This document shows, piece by piece, positions 38,625 through 50,644 of a stretch of 64,000 bases of DNA; within the stretch, counting starts at the first letter, position 1; every line of letters begins with the position of its first letter. The DNA lies in the NCBI GenBank assembly GCA_963693285.1, contig OY848922.1, forward strand, positions 2,964,923 through 3,028,922, read 5' to 3'. The translations under genes and the position numbers were made by a program. Below the pieces are notes generated by a model, which had not been told where the DNA came from, did not search any database, and saw only the letters and a list, made by a program, of their open reading frames with translations. This stretch comes from Xestospongia muta (taxonomy: Eukaryota > Porifera > Demospongiae > Haplosclerida > Petrosiidae).

Positions 38625-39580
38625 AATGAATGCCCAGTAGCAACTACTAGTTAAAGGGCACAAACTGAATAGAACAGTAATTAATAAAACAGAATTAAGG
38701 TATTAAAGTACAGGATATAGTATCATTAATAATACAGAGATAAAATAAGTGACTGATAGTATTTGATATGTTTTAGTGTGATAAGTGATGGTGAGTTGAT
38801 GGTTAGTAAAGAAGTATATTTACTTTAATTTAGATTTAAAAGTGATTAGAGGTGAGCTAGATTTTACATGATAAGGAAGTGAATTCCACAGAGAGAGAAC
38901 AGAAGGGACAAATGAGTTTTGTGAAGCAGATGAGTGAGAAAAAGGGATGGTAATGGTGAGAGGATCAAAGTGACGAGAAGCATAACTTGACAGAAGTTTG
39001 CGAATGAAAATATCAGAAGGAAAGTAGAGGAGGTTGTTAGTGATTTTATAGAGAAGACATAATTTGGAAATAGAGTGACGAGAGAGTCGGAAGGTTAAAA
39101 GTTGAGAGAAGAGATGAGTAATCATTGTCCTATTTATGAGAGCATATTTGTAGAGCAAAGTGGGTTTTCTCAAGAATTTCAGCATTAGTGGAAGATATGG
39201 GAGGATCCCAAACAAAGGAGCAGTAGGAAAAATAGAGAATGACAAGAGAGTGATACAAAGTGAGAAGAGTATGAGGAGAAGCATGCTTATAGAAATTACA
39301 GTAGATGATTCTAATAGTTTGATGAGCTTTAGAGTGGATACATTGGATGTGAGGAGACCATGATAAATTAGAGGTGATAATAATACCAAGATATTTAAAG
39401 GAATTGACTCGTTCAATGCAAGTTGAGAACCATCTAAGAAAAGAGGAGAGAGGGAGGTTAGAAAAGAGAGAGGCTTACGAGAGACAATCATGTATTTGTT
39501 TTTTTGGAGTTGATGGTAAGATGACAAGAGGTAATCCACAATGAAATGAGATTGATGTTTGATTGAACAGTGGACATTGA
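38625..39580 (-). mobile_element. 5'-truncated, frameshifted non-LTR (LINE) retrotransposon fragment
   Basis: On the minus strand one frame has YMIVSRKPL and LFLDGSQL and the neighbouring frame has FKYLGIIITSNLSWSPHI, TLYHSLVILYFSYCSFVWDP; together they are the end of a LINE reverse transcriptase. The last part returns to the first frame: LSRHSISKLCLLYKITNNLL and FVPSVLSLWNSLPYHVKSSS, the typical RT C-terminal tail. The stop near 38820 is followed by ~200 bp and a (TA)n tail. At least one frameshift and internal stops show that it is dead. The clade (CR1/L2/Jockey-like) is a guess from the tail motif. Both ends meet TA microsatellites. Confidence 0.85.
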
Positions 39581-39604
39581 TATATATATATATATATATA
39601 TATA

Positions 39605-40199
39605 GTAGACTCTGAAGTGGTTGTTTTTACTAAACACTTCAGCGCCAAAAGTATTAACAATTATTGGCAGATTCTCAGGGCACTAACTAAAGTTCAGTTT
39701 GTCTATCCTGTGTCAAAGGCTGTTGGCGCTACTTAGATATAAGTCTGGTGGTCAAGTGATTACTGCAGGACCTTTCCCAGCAAAATTGGGAAGTACTTGG
39801 GAGATACTCAAGAGTCTGCTTCTGATACTACTGTACTCAAGGAAAGCAAGACAAACAACTTATTATTTTCATTTAATATAATTTTTATTTTTCATTAATA
39901 ACTGGTGTTCCTGCAAATCTCAATAACACTATTATTATCAAGAATATTCTTGCTGAATGGAGTGAACACATGTTTCATATTGGTCTCTATATGGACCATT
40001 GTCTTCTGGTTATTCAGCCTAATATTCATGTTGGAGACCAAATTGATTTTGTGCTGCAACCTATACTGTACTTTGGAGTGGTACGTAATTCGAAAGTTGG
40101 AGATGCCTTCACCTCTCTCTCTAATTATCCTTATGTAATTGAAATCACTCTTACTGAAGCACCTGGAGGAGGTCGTACACCTTCTCTGGAGAACCTCTA
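39605..40199 (+). pseudogene. Broken copy of the unknown two-exon gene at 41449
   Basis: The segment aligns along both exons and the intron of the 41449-42134 gene: SEVVVFTKHFS, then GGQVITAGPFPAKLGSTWE, and in other frames the VPAN, YFGVV and GEPLI parts. The first ~17 codons are missing, replaced by the TA tract next to the LINE fragment. After GATY an in-frame stop and a 4-bp net insertion break the frame (about 39732-39745), and exon 2 carries more stops. The tail still reads GGGR. Confidence 0.85.
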
Positions 40200-40472
40200 A
40201 TCTAATTGATCTTAACATTTTGCTAGGACAATAGCTATAATTAATCTGTTTGCATAATTAGTGACTGGTCTCCTATAGAGAACAGGACATAAACAAGATA
40301 ATAATATTTGAAGGTTTTTTTATAATTCCTCACCTTCAAAGATTGATTCCTTTTCCATGAAGGTTGACAATTAACATATGTTATTTAGTATAAAGTGTCT
40401 CAGTGGTCAAATGCTGTACTTTGACTCAAAATTAATAGTTGTTGGAAGGTCTTAGACAGAGAGGTAATAGAT

Positions 40473-40655
40473 GTGAAAGGACATTTCATACTTTATGTTT
40501 GTCTGGACTCTATTCCTGCTAACTTATTGGCTGTTGCTATGGACTGCTTAGATGTATTTTGATTGGTTGTTGTATTGTATATATTACTTGGTTTTATTTG
40601 TTGATTTTTAGTATTGGTTGTCCAGACAAACATAATGTCTGAAATGTCCTTTCAC
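40473..40655. repeat. Long-armed inverted repeat (hairpin), MITE-like
   Basis: The left arm 40473-40507 and right arm 40621-40655 are 35 bp each and match at 33 positions when reverse-complemented, both starting GTGAAAGGACATTTCA. The spacer is 113 bp of T-rich sequence with no ORF. I see no clear target duplication, so the transposon origin is inferred. Confidence 0.75.
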
Positions 40656-40924
40656 AAAATTAATACATTCAGGTTTTGATGTTTAAGGTTTAGGGTCTAG
40701 GATATAGTATTAAATTCCCATTAAAGTACAACATTCTATTAACATTACTCTACTCACTCTAGACACTACCTAATTATTAACTGCGAAATAATTTTCAAGG
40801 TTTCACATTCACCTTACTAGAGGAAATTATGAACAACCAAATATGGAAGGACATCTTTACATGTACTGTATTTTACTAATTTTTATTATAGATTGACAGA
40901 ACTACAATAAATAAATAAATAATA

Positions 40925-41165
40925 CTGTTTAGCTGCTGGTGTCCCCTTTGTTCGTTTGGTAATTGGGTCTCTGGGGAGATGGAGCAATGAAGCAATTGAT
41001 ACCCTCAGGCTGATTGGCAAACAACAAGCCCAATGTATGGGTGTTCCACCATCTCACTCAACCAATCATCTTTTTCAACGCCTTTTCATTTCTCTTTGGC
41101 GCGGGAATGTCTGCATGTGGTATCTCGCATGCCCATCCATATGCCATCAGAGGATGGGGTTGAAT
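40925..41165 (+). mobile_element. Possible retroelement protein fragment
   Basis: An open stretch reads AAGVPFVRLVIGSLGRWSNEAID, then HLFQRLFISLWRGNV. I recall a VIGxLGxW....HLFQRL..LxxGN pattern from C-terminal parts of retrotransposon polyproteins in marine invertebrate genomes. Here it is short and has no partner domains, so it is probably a decayed fragment. Confidence 0.35.
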
Positions 41166-41448
41166 GAACAATTTCATTTGTATATGATAATGATTATTGT
41201 AATTATTGATTGGTTGTAATAATGATAATGATAAATAATAATAATAATAATAATAACAATTACATGCCAACACTCGCGCAAATTTGACTTTCAAGCGTGC
41301 AAAAGTTAAATCTAATTGCTACCTTAGTGTTTCCGGACCTGGTGGGCTGCTTCTCATAAAGACTAAGTATAAAAATCTCGGACTTTCAAATTTGTAACAG
41401 CCGTTTGAGTCTACAAAAAAGCAACTTACATATAGGCTACCCAGAAAA

Positions 41449-42134
41449 ATGACTACTGATATTCCTATCAAGTATATCAATGCCACTACAAACACTGATT
41501 TTGAAGTGGTAGTCTTTACCAGAAACTTCAGTACCAATACACCTAAGACTTATTATGTTGCTTGGCAAGTTCTCAGGGGACAAACTAGTGTTCAGTTTAT
41601 CCATCCTGCATCAATGGCTGTTGGTGCTACTTATAGGTCTGGTGGTCAGGTGATTACTGCAGGACCTTTTCCAGCAAATTTGGGAAGCACTTGGGAGGTT
41701 ACTCAAGAGTCTGCTTCTGATACTGCTGTACTCAAACAAAGTAAGACAACAAATTGTTATTTTCACTTAATACATTTTATTTTTAATTAGAGACTGGTGT
41801 TCCTGCAAACCCCAATAACACCATTGTTATCAAGAATATCCCTCCTGCTTCATGGAGTGGACGCATGTTTGATGTTGGTGTCTACAAGGAGGGTCGTCTT
41901 CTGGTTGTTCAACCTGATGTTCATGTTGGAAACCAAACTGACTTCATGTTGCAGCCTAAACTGTACTTTGGAGTGGTACGTAATATGAACGTTGGAGACA
42001 CGTTCACCTCTCTGGAAATCACTAGTTCTCTCACTGAATTTGACCTCAGTAGTTATCCTAATGGATTAGAGGTCACTCTTAATCAAGAGCCTGGAGGAGG
42101 TCGTTACATCTTCTCTGGACAGCCAATGATGTAA
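41449..42134 (+). CDS. Two-exon gene of unknown family, ~211 residues
   Basis: Exons 41449-41740 and 41791-42134 sum to exactly 212 codons including stop, with clean GT-AG ends. The protein starts MTTDIPIKYINATTNTDFEV and looks beta-rich: alternating hydrophobic strands (VVVFTRNFST, TYYVAWQVLRG, SVQFIHPASM), a GGQVITAGPFPANLGSTWEV block, then IVIKNIPPASWSGRMFDVG and LLVVQPDVHVGNQTDFML. It ends GGGRYIFSGQPMM. There is no signal peptide or membrane segment and few Cys. I do not recognise the fold or family. A decayed copy lies 1.8 kb upstream, so the gene belongs to a locally duplicating family; coding-frame preservation in this copy argues that it is functional. Confidence 0.75.
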
Positions 42135-45100
42135 CTGATTTTTGAAGATTATTTTACTATACAGTAGCTGCTATATATGTATTCTGTTATTATAGTTTAT
42201 AGAATTATTTATATTCTGCTGATTAGTATATGTATACTATATAATTCTTGATTGTCTTTTTTGGGGGTTGAAATTTTACTATACAGTTGACATAATTTAT
42301 GTATGGTCAATCAATAATACATACAATGCCGCCATATACAAGTCATCTATAAGTGCTCAGTATAAAATAGATGGGTACACTTAACTGCTTAATATGTAGT
42401 TACTTTGGTTGTATGTATCTTCCCACTAAATAATGCATTGAAATAATATTAACAACATATACTTGATTACTATAGAACTGCACAATTTGAGCACTTTGAC
42501 TTCCCAAAATGAGCATGTGTGAAGTATGCAGTGATTCCTATTATAAATTCCATAGTGACAGCCCTTATACTCAATGACACTTCAAAACTACCACAGAATA
42601 CATATACAGACAGTAAATACACATAGAATACATGCAGTGACAGCCCTTGCAGCATCATAACCACAACAAAATATATGATATAGGGTCATGAGGTTGTCAT
42701 ATCTTGAGATTGTTCACATTTCTCTTTATATATTCCTATAATTTTCCTATTTCTTTGCCTTTTAAAACATCCAGGATCATCACTGAGCTGTGTTAGCTAA
42801 GATGTATTTTTATTATGAATTGTTAGTATGGTGTTGTTGAAATATACGAAGACCAGAATTATAATTTTATTAATTTCTTTGTAACACTCCTATTTGTCCC
42901 AGCCAATATTATTGCACATACATCACTAACACCCACCTACATACATATCCCATTGGTATAGTATCTAAAAAATGAGCTATGTAATTCTATAAATATAATT
43001 TATTTACTCATATATTGTTACATATGAAAACTTTCCACAATCATAACAATGGTCATTTTATAACTATGCTTCCATCCACTTAGTTGAACTTGTAAATTTG
43101 TAAGGAAGCAGTATGTAATAAAAATTAGTAAAATATGATATATCCAAATATGTCTAAATAAACATTGTTTACAATTTAAGGTAGAGTGTGAAACCTCAAA
43201 AATTTCCCAATTAACCACAGTTACTAATTAGGTAGTGTCTAGTCATAATAGAATCCTGTACTTTAATAAGAATTTAATACTATACTCTAGACCCAAATGT
43301 GCTATATAGTTAACCATCAAAATGTTGACTTCTACTGTTTTATAGTCAACTTACCACAATCATCTTTCCATTAAGATTACTTAAATTATTCTTGAACAAA
43401 ACCTACTGAAGTAGATCTAGATTGTAAAGTTAAAAAACCATACAATCCATATTATTTAAATTGAATATAATACATGATGAAATACTATGAAGTAATAAAC
43501 GTCACACTGATTTCAATACTAATTTGCTAATATTATATGAACATTCTATTAAATGTCTCATTATAATTACATCTAGTAAGAAACATCATTTTCATTATTT
43601 GATAAGTCTGTCTGTGTTTGATGAAAATTGTCACAATGATATTATCAGCTGTAAAAATTAGTAAGCAATTTTAAAATGTTAATCATTGGGTGTTAAGCCT
43701 CATTTCACTTTTGTGCCTACAGTAAGGAAAAAGAAATGGGTGAGACAAGAAATTCAAGTTTATAAGAACTTTGAATGTAATATAAGTATATAGATGTTTT
43801 AATAAGGGCTGTTCTTACTCAACGTGATATTACGCAACAATATTTCAACTATGAACTATGTTCAACCTTAAATTGTTGTTACAAGGGCTTTTGGTTTGCC
43901 TTTAACAATTATAAATGAATGCGACAAGTTTACTCAGAAACCAGTTCACTACAGAATGGGACTACACATTGAGGTCTATGATATACTATAATGTTTATGA
44001 AATATCAATGTTTTCTATGAATATAGCATGGATAGATTATCGGTACACATGATCAATAATAGTAAATAACTAATGACAAATTACTCAACAAGAACACTAA
44101 TTACTATCAAACTATAACCTTGCTACACCATAAGATTACATGACAACTGTATGCAACAGTTTACTCAGAAACCATCTAGCAACTGAAACTGATAAACTGT
44201 TGCTTAGCATACATCTTTGAAGATCAGCACCAGAAAGTTATGAACATAGTGGACAGGATTGACCCTATCTCACATAATGCAATGTACTTTGGACATAATT
44301 AAACTTACGTATAGACCAGAATAATATGTTGGTTATGTTAAGTATCATATGCACATTTCATAGCAGTTGACTGATATTCTGAAATGATTGTCAGCGATGT
44401 TACAGTACTCAGGTTGGTCTATGTGAGTGCATATTTATGTAAGGAATTGATGGTGGTGATTTCATTTAATGAGTAGTTACATTAACTTTTGGTTTATAGC
44501 AACAATTAAAAGTTGACCATGGGATAGAATTTATTTAACACTTTTTATTTAACATAAATTACAACAAATGTTTGGGTCTAGTGAAATATCACCTTATGCT
44601 CAATCACCAGCTAGTCAGGTACTTAAATAATTGCTGTATTTATTATTAGGTAGTATTAATTTTATTTGACAACTGCATATGCCCAGATCAACTATCTACT
44701 AAAAAGGATATTATAATTGGGCTTGTAGATTGTTAGCCTATTCAATTTGCTATCCGATTTTAATCGAGATTTGTTTTGTTGTTTACCCCAGCATATCCTG
44801 ACTAAGAATCTGATTGATAACAGGAGTCAACACATAATTGGAAAGAGATGTAGTATAGTGATCTGCAGCAGATAAAACCAGTTAATTAATCTTAGGCCAT
44901 CCAAATGGAAAAAGACCAGGAGCACGTGTATCTACCAGCACACCGGGAATAAACTTGAAGTGAGTCATATCCTCTAAATGTGCATACAAATTAAAATTAA
45001 AGGATAAGGTAATATCAGTGACTATATACTTGTAATGCTATATGTGCTCCATGAGCATATTATAGATCCCTTCCTACATAATAACAAACACTAATCATTG

Positions 45101-45361
45101 AACTAGAAATCTGTAAAACAAGAGTTAAATAAAGCAAGTGTATTATATTAACACTTACAAGAGAATCCTTATGACTATAAGTTGATTGAAAATATTATGA
45201 ACATCAATGCTTCTGTCTATTTGTATAATCATATAATTTAGTCATTAAACTCAATAAAAATTAATGAATACATAGATCTTATAATGCTTGCTATTATAAC
45301 ATCATTAACACATACATTATGTAGGTATAGATATAATGTTACTAAAATAAATAATGTTACT
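42135..45361. other. Gene-poor AT-rich stretch
   Basis: In 3.2 kb I see no convincing exon, repeat array or delimited element on either strand; the open frames are all short and lack codon structure. It separates the unknown gene from the end of MATE copy 2 and may contain old, unrecognisable repeats. Confidence 0.5.
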
Positions 45362-48300
45362 TCATAAATTAGATGAATTATAATAAACATCAGAGGAACA
45401 CTCTGAATAGTTGCCATTAATAATGGACTGAGGTGGATGATACATACTAGCAATACCAGCTACAACACAGCACATAGCTCCTATTAGATATAAACCTCCA
45501 CGAGTTATTAAAAGTTTCATATGTGATTTAAACCGAGGTGAACATATCTGTACCATCTCAACGATTGATGTCTTTGAGTCATTTGTAACTAATTGTTTCA
45601 TTTCTTCATTTACTTCAAGATTCTGTTCATAATCATCTTCATCTTGACTTACAGGACTATTTGGTATCACAATGTCTTCCTCCTGAGTACTCTCTTCATT
45701 TCGCCTTAGAGGAGCAAATGTTTTTAAGACAACGTTGTCAACTTCTGTTTCTTCTTCTTCTTCTCGTATAGGAGGTGGTCTAGTACCTACAGCTCTCTTC
45801 ATTGCTAACTCAGATTCCTTCTTCCAATTTAACACACACATACAGATGCAATATCCAGAAAACTGAACAACGCTGCCACAGGCCAATCCAATCCACATCC
45901 CCAACGACTTTAAATCAGTTGCTAATGATAAGGAGATACCAATAGGTAGACCAACAACATAGTAGGCAGCAAGGTTGATTGCAGCACCCCATAACTGGTG
46001 ACCAGCCCCTCGTATTATACCAGATATAACTCCCTAGACAAAAAGAGAAAAGAAAGAGAGAGAGAAATTATATAGTCAGAATATTTCTTGTTATATACTT
46101 GAATTAGGTCAGTTATTAAAAGACCACCTAGTAGATGAATTAAAGTTGGTAATCTTTCCATCACTGCACTATAATAGAGAAAAAAGAGTCACCATATTAT
46201 CACAGTTAATTATGCATATAAAATACAATAATTGTCTCTATATTCATATTACTAGTAAATATGAATATTAGGACAATTATTTTAAGAGTAAATACTTACT
46301 CTTCAACATTATATATCTTCCCAACTTTACCACCAATACTATTCAATATAATTGATAACATTATCACAAGTACCACTATTAGAGACAATTATAATAAATA
46401 CTTTATATTATAATGAATACATTCACCTATTAAACCAATACCAACATAACTTGCTCGTTTTGCACGTATAGGATTACCAGCACCTAACTCATTACCAACA
46501 CGTATAGTAACAGATATAGATATTCCTAATGAAATCTATACAAATAAAAATAGACTTTTAAGTGAGGCTGAAACAATGAAAATTTATCACAGCAAGCATG
46601 GTTCTTAAATTTATTATAGTAATTTGAATTAACGAATAGTCTACAAGGACACTCATTCATACCATTCACCATGGCTACTATCATGAATCCCTTTTCTATT
46701 TTGTATCTTTCTTCTTTGTATGACTATATAATGTCTTGACTATTAATGATCAGTGCTATTACTTTCACAGTGAATAGACACTTGGCTAGTCAATTGATCC
46801 CAGCCCTGCAATTGATTAGGCCTCATCTAATATCATGACTAACGGCAGGTTGTAGACTATCCATTACTTCACAGATTTATAATTATATAGTTGAGAGATA
46901 GAGAGGAACACATACCATAAATAGAATGGTTATACTGTTAATCAACACAGTATTGATGGATAACTCAACTTCACCCAAACTCCCTAGCACAAGTGCAGAT
47001 ATTTCAAAGCTAGTCCCTTCCATACAGACCATAGCTACACCAGGCAACCCATATTTATAAAACTGTCTCCATTCTTTTAAACTCTCCCAACTCCAACCTA
47101 TAATATTATAAATATAATATTATTATATTAATTTAATATTACCTCCCCAAGTTTGCTTGTGTAGTTTTCTAATTCGTATATATGCAAATAGAATTATAGG
47201 CTGACAATAATTAGTTAAGACAAGAGATATAGCAGCACCACTAAATATAAAGAGAAGAGATTATTAATAAAGAGAGAGTATGTGTTCTTAATGTACTTGA
47301 CTCCAAGTGGTATTGCATAGAGAAAGATAGCATGAAATATTGGACAGAGAACGTTAGCCAAGAGACCTATAATGATGAATGGCCATACTACACCCTATAT
47401 AAAAAGGGAGGGAGAGAGAAAGCATCAGCTAGTCATTAATGTGACATTAAAAATTGTTGTATAAGCTTATAAAGTTTCACAAAACACTTAGTATGAAAGA
47501 ATGAAGACTTGACAGAATCAGTGAAGTACAAGATGAGAAGTAAACTAACTACAAACCAAAACACTGTTCTAGTACTTGCAATAGAAGCTAGTCATGGAAT
47601 AAATATAGTAATATATATAAAATTGACATATGGTTCAAATTAAATATAAGACTGCTTGTCATACTTTATATACCAGACAACTAACCGGTACCTGTGATTG
47701 TAAATATTTTTACATCATCAAATCATTTGTAACTGTTCATCACTATTAAATTGGTATGTCACAACTTATTTCATTGTGAATTAGTCTAAATAGAACTCAA
47801 GAGAGCTCTATTTGGCATTATAATCAATCATCAGAAAGTTTCATACTCATTCTCAGCTTTCTCATTATGCAATCTTTATGTCAGATAACAACTAACCTGT
47901 GATTGTAAATATTTTTGCATCATCAAATACAAGAAAATACCCTAACAAATTAAAGACCAACAATCTACTTTAACTAATAAAAGGAACAAACTAACTGGAA
48001 GACATAAAGAAAAGATCTGAACATAGTGACCAGCATATCTAAATACAAAAGACATCCAATATACCACACACAGACTAAGAACATACTTACCTTGCAACAC
48101 AAGGAGGTTGTTGTAACAACAAAAGAAGAGACTCTGTGTTCAACCATACACACCATATAAAGAGAGTGGTTAATAAAAGGATAAGAACACCTATATAAAG
48201 AGGAGACAAATACTACTAATGACATACTACTTAATGAAGGCATAATGGGTTAAAAATAAATTAGACATAAATGAGAGAGTTCAAGGAAATAGATCAAAAG

Positions 48301-49062
48301 TTTCTCAACACTCATAATAATATAATATTCAACAATGTATTTACTTACCTCTCTGAAAAATGATCCCTACACGTTTATAATTCTTGTAACCATATGTCTA
48401 CAACAAGAGAAGAAATTAATGATCTTCAATACTACAGGCTTACCTGAGAACAAAGAGTATCAGCAGCTGTAGCTAATCCAATACCTATTGATAAACCAGT
48501 GACATTTACTACCTGTTATATAGAACAGTAATATAATGTACTAGAACATAATATAATCTTACTGTGATACCCAATGCTAAAAAAGAGAGCAAATTATTTC
48601 TCTAATATCATAATACATACATTACCTGCACTATCCAGTAGTAATGATTCATTATTTGATATAGACCCAACAAAAATGAGAGATATGAACAGTGTGGTCT
48701 GTTGAAATGTTAATGACAAAAGCTAAGAAAAAGTTTATATACTTGAGTTATTATTAATATAGTTACAATTGCTTACAAGAGGTATACTAAGTTTTAATAG
48801 ATCTATCAACTCCACATATATCCAATGATGTTTCATTCTACTCCAATATGATACAAGCAAAGGAGGGCATCTTCTCAAAGTGAAACTGTGACGTTGTCTT
48901 TCTTGTGATGGCTTTTCCTCTCTTCCTGTCAATAGAAGCATTAAAAGGAGGAGTGAGAGAGGTTATGGACACTTGTTTGACAAAGACTTAAGCACCTGTA
49001 AATCTGTCAGTTTGGATAACCCAGTCCTTTTCAGCATCTTTAAACACATGAGCTTCTTCCAT
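45362..49062 (-). CDS. MATE multidrug/toxin extrusion transporter, copy 2 (SLC47 family)
   Basis: Tandem copy of the gene at 33512-37713 with the same exon plan, from MEEAHVFKDAEKDWVIQ (start ATG 49062) to a stop at 45362. The last exon differs from copy 1 by a few substitutions and one codon (KSLGMW in copy 1; GTRPPP for GTGPPP; EQNLEVN for EQNSLEVN). The 14-nt micro-exon is kept at 48563-48576. Introns are also largely conserved, including the long one at 47400-47880, showing a fairly recent duplication; intron 1 lacks the GA array of copy 1. The N-terminus is shorter and differs in sequence. Ion-coupled export of organic cations is expected as for SLC47. The reading frame looks intact, so both copies are probably functional. 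Confidence 0.92.
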
Positions 49063-49462
49063 GGTAAGCCCGGTTTGGCAATTTCACAAAGTGGTGCAAT
49101 ATCCAAATAGTTAATTAAAAATATTTAATTTTATTATTAATTAATTTCACGAAGACCAAACAATAGTCTTAGGGAAAACAAAGTAAGGAAAATATGATAA
49201 TTGCCAGAGGAAAAGTCTGAGAGTAATAATCACGTTTTGAGGGCTGAGTATTTCTCGAGGTCATTTCGTCATAAACACCTCAGATTTTGCTGGAAAGACT
49301 CGTCGTATTATAGTCTAACAGGAAAATTGTCTATCAAGCTAAAAAGTTCAGTAGTGCTTGCTATATAATATTCTGAAGTTATATCCATTATGAAGGTGTA
49401 GGACTGGGTATGAGGCATTGAGACTACTAAAAAAAACTAGAATATAAATCAGATGTATTATA

Positions 49463-50290
49463 CTCTATAAATACATCAGAGGAACACTCTGAATAGTTGC
49501 CGTTAATAATGGACTCAGGTGTATATATGTGATTTAAACTGAGGTGTATGTCTTTTGTAATTAATTGTTTCATTTTTCATTTACTTCAAAAGAATTCTGT
49601 TCATAATCATCTTCATCTTGACTTACAGGACTATTTGGTATCACAATATCTTCCTCCTGAGTACTCTCTTCACTTTGTCTTAGAGGAGAATATGTTTTAA
49701 AGACAACATTGTCGTTGTCAATTCAGACCTCTTCCAATTTAACAGTTTTAACACACACATAGTGATGCAATATCCAGAAAACACACACATATACATGCAT
49801 ATATATGTACATAGAGAGAGAGAGAGAGAGAGCTATATATCCTGAATATTCCTTGTTATAATACCTGAATTATGTCAGTTATTAAAAGACCACCTAGAAT
49901 ATGAATAAAAGTTGGTAATCTTTCCATTGCTGCTCTATAATGGAAAAAAGAGTCACCACACTATCACAGTTAACTATACATATAAAATACAATAATTGTC
50001 TCTATATTCATATTTACTAGTAAACATGAATATCAGGACAATTATTTAAAGAGTAAATACTTACTTTTCAACATTATATATCTTCCCAACTTTACCACCA
50101 ATACAATATAATCAATAACATTATCACAAGTATCACTGTTGGAGACAATTATAATAAATACTATATATATTACAATACACTCAGAATATCCTTTGCTATA
50201 TACTCAAATTTGATTGGTCATTAAATTACTACCTAGAAGATGATTACAGCTGGTAGACTTTCCATTACTGCAATATTGGAAATATAAGAG
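49463..50290 (-). pseudogene. Decayed third MATE copy
   Basis: Pieces of the last three MATE exons remain in order: the ATCAGAGGAACACTCTGAAT end and the acidic loop (49463-49760, with large deletions), the penultimate exon at 49862-49938, the exon before it at 50063-50125, and then a second, more diverged copy of the penultimate exon at about 50183-50270. Deletions and frame breaks remove any coding potential. A GA tract replaces part of the intron near 49817. Confidence 0.8.
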
Positions 50291-50644
50291 TTACTGTACT
50301 AGTTTGTCAGTTAAATAGATCAATAACAGTTGTCCTGATATTTAAATTTACTTATTCTTCTTCAAAATTAAATAGGGAGAGAAAGAGACACAAATTATGC
50401 GTGATTCTGTAAGTTTGAATTGACCAATACTAAATATTTGATTATCTTCACATTCACTGGTCACTTCCTCTATAGCAACTAAAAGTATGAGTCACTTCCT
50501 TTCACAACTACATATCATAATGAAAAAATAAATACTGAACAAAAATGTTGATTATACAAGACATCCATTTTCATTTAAGAAATTAATTAATATAATGATA
50601 CATTTTTACAATTAGCAGAATAAAAAGTAACTTTTGGTCCTTAT

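Noticed and set aside
38820..39539. Intact host gene of 239 codons
   Set aside because: The sequence is a frameshifted LINE reverse-transcriptase tail; RT motifs continue in another frame.
42590..45240. Short ORFs of 60-90 codons
   Set aside because: AT-rich, no homology recognised, no splice-compatible partners.
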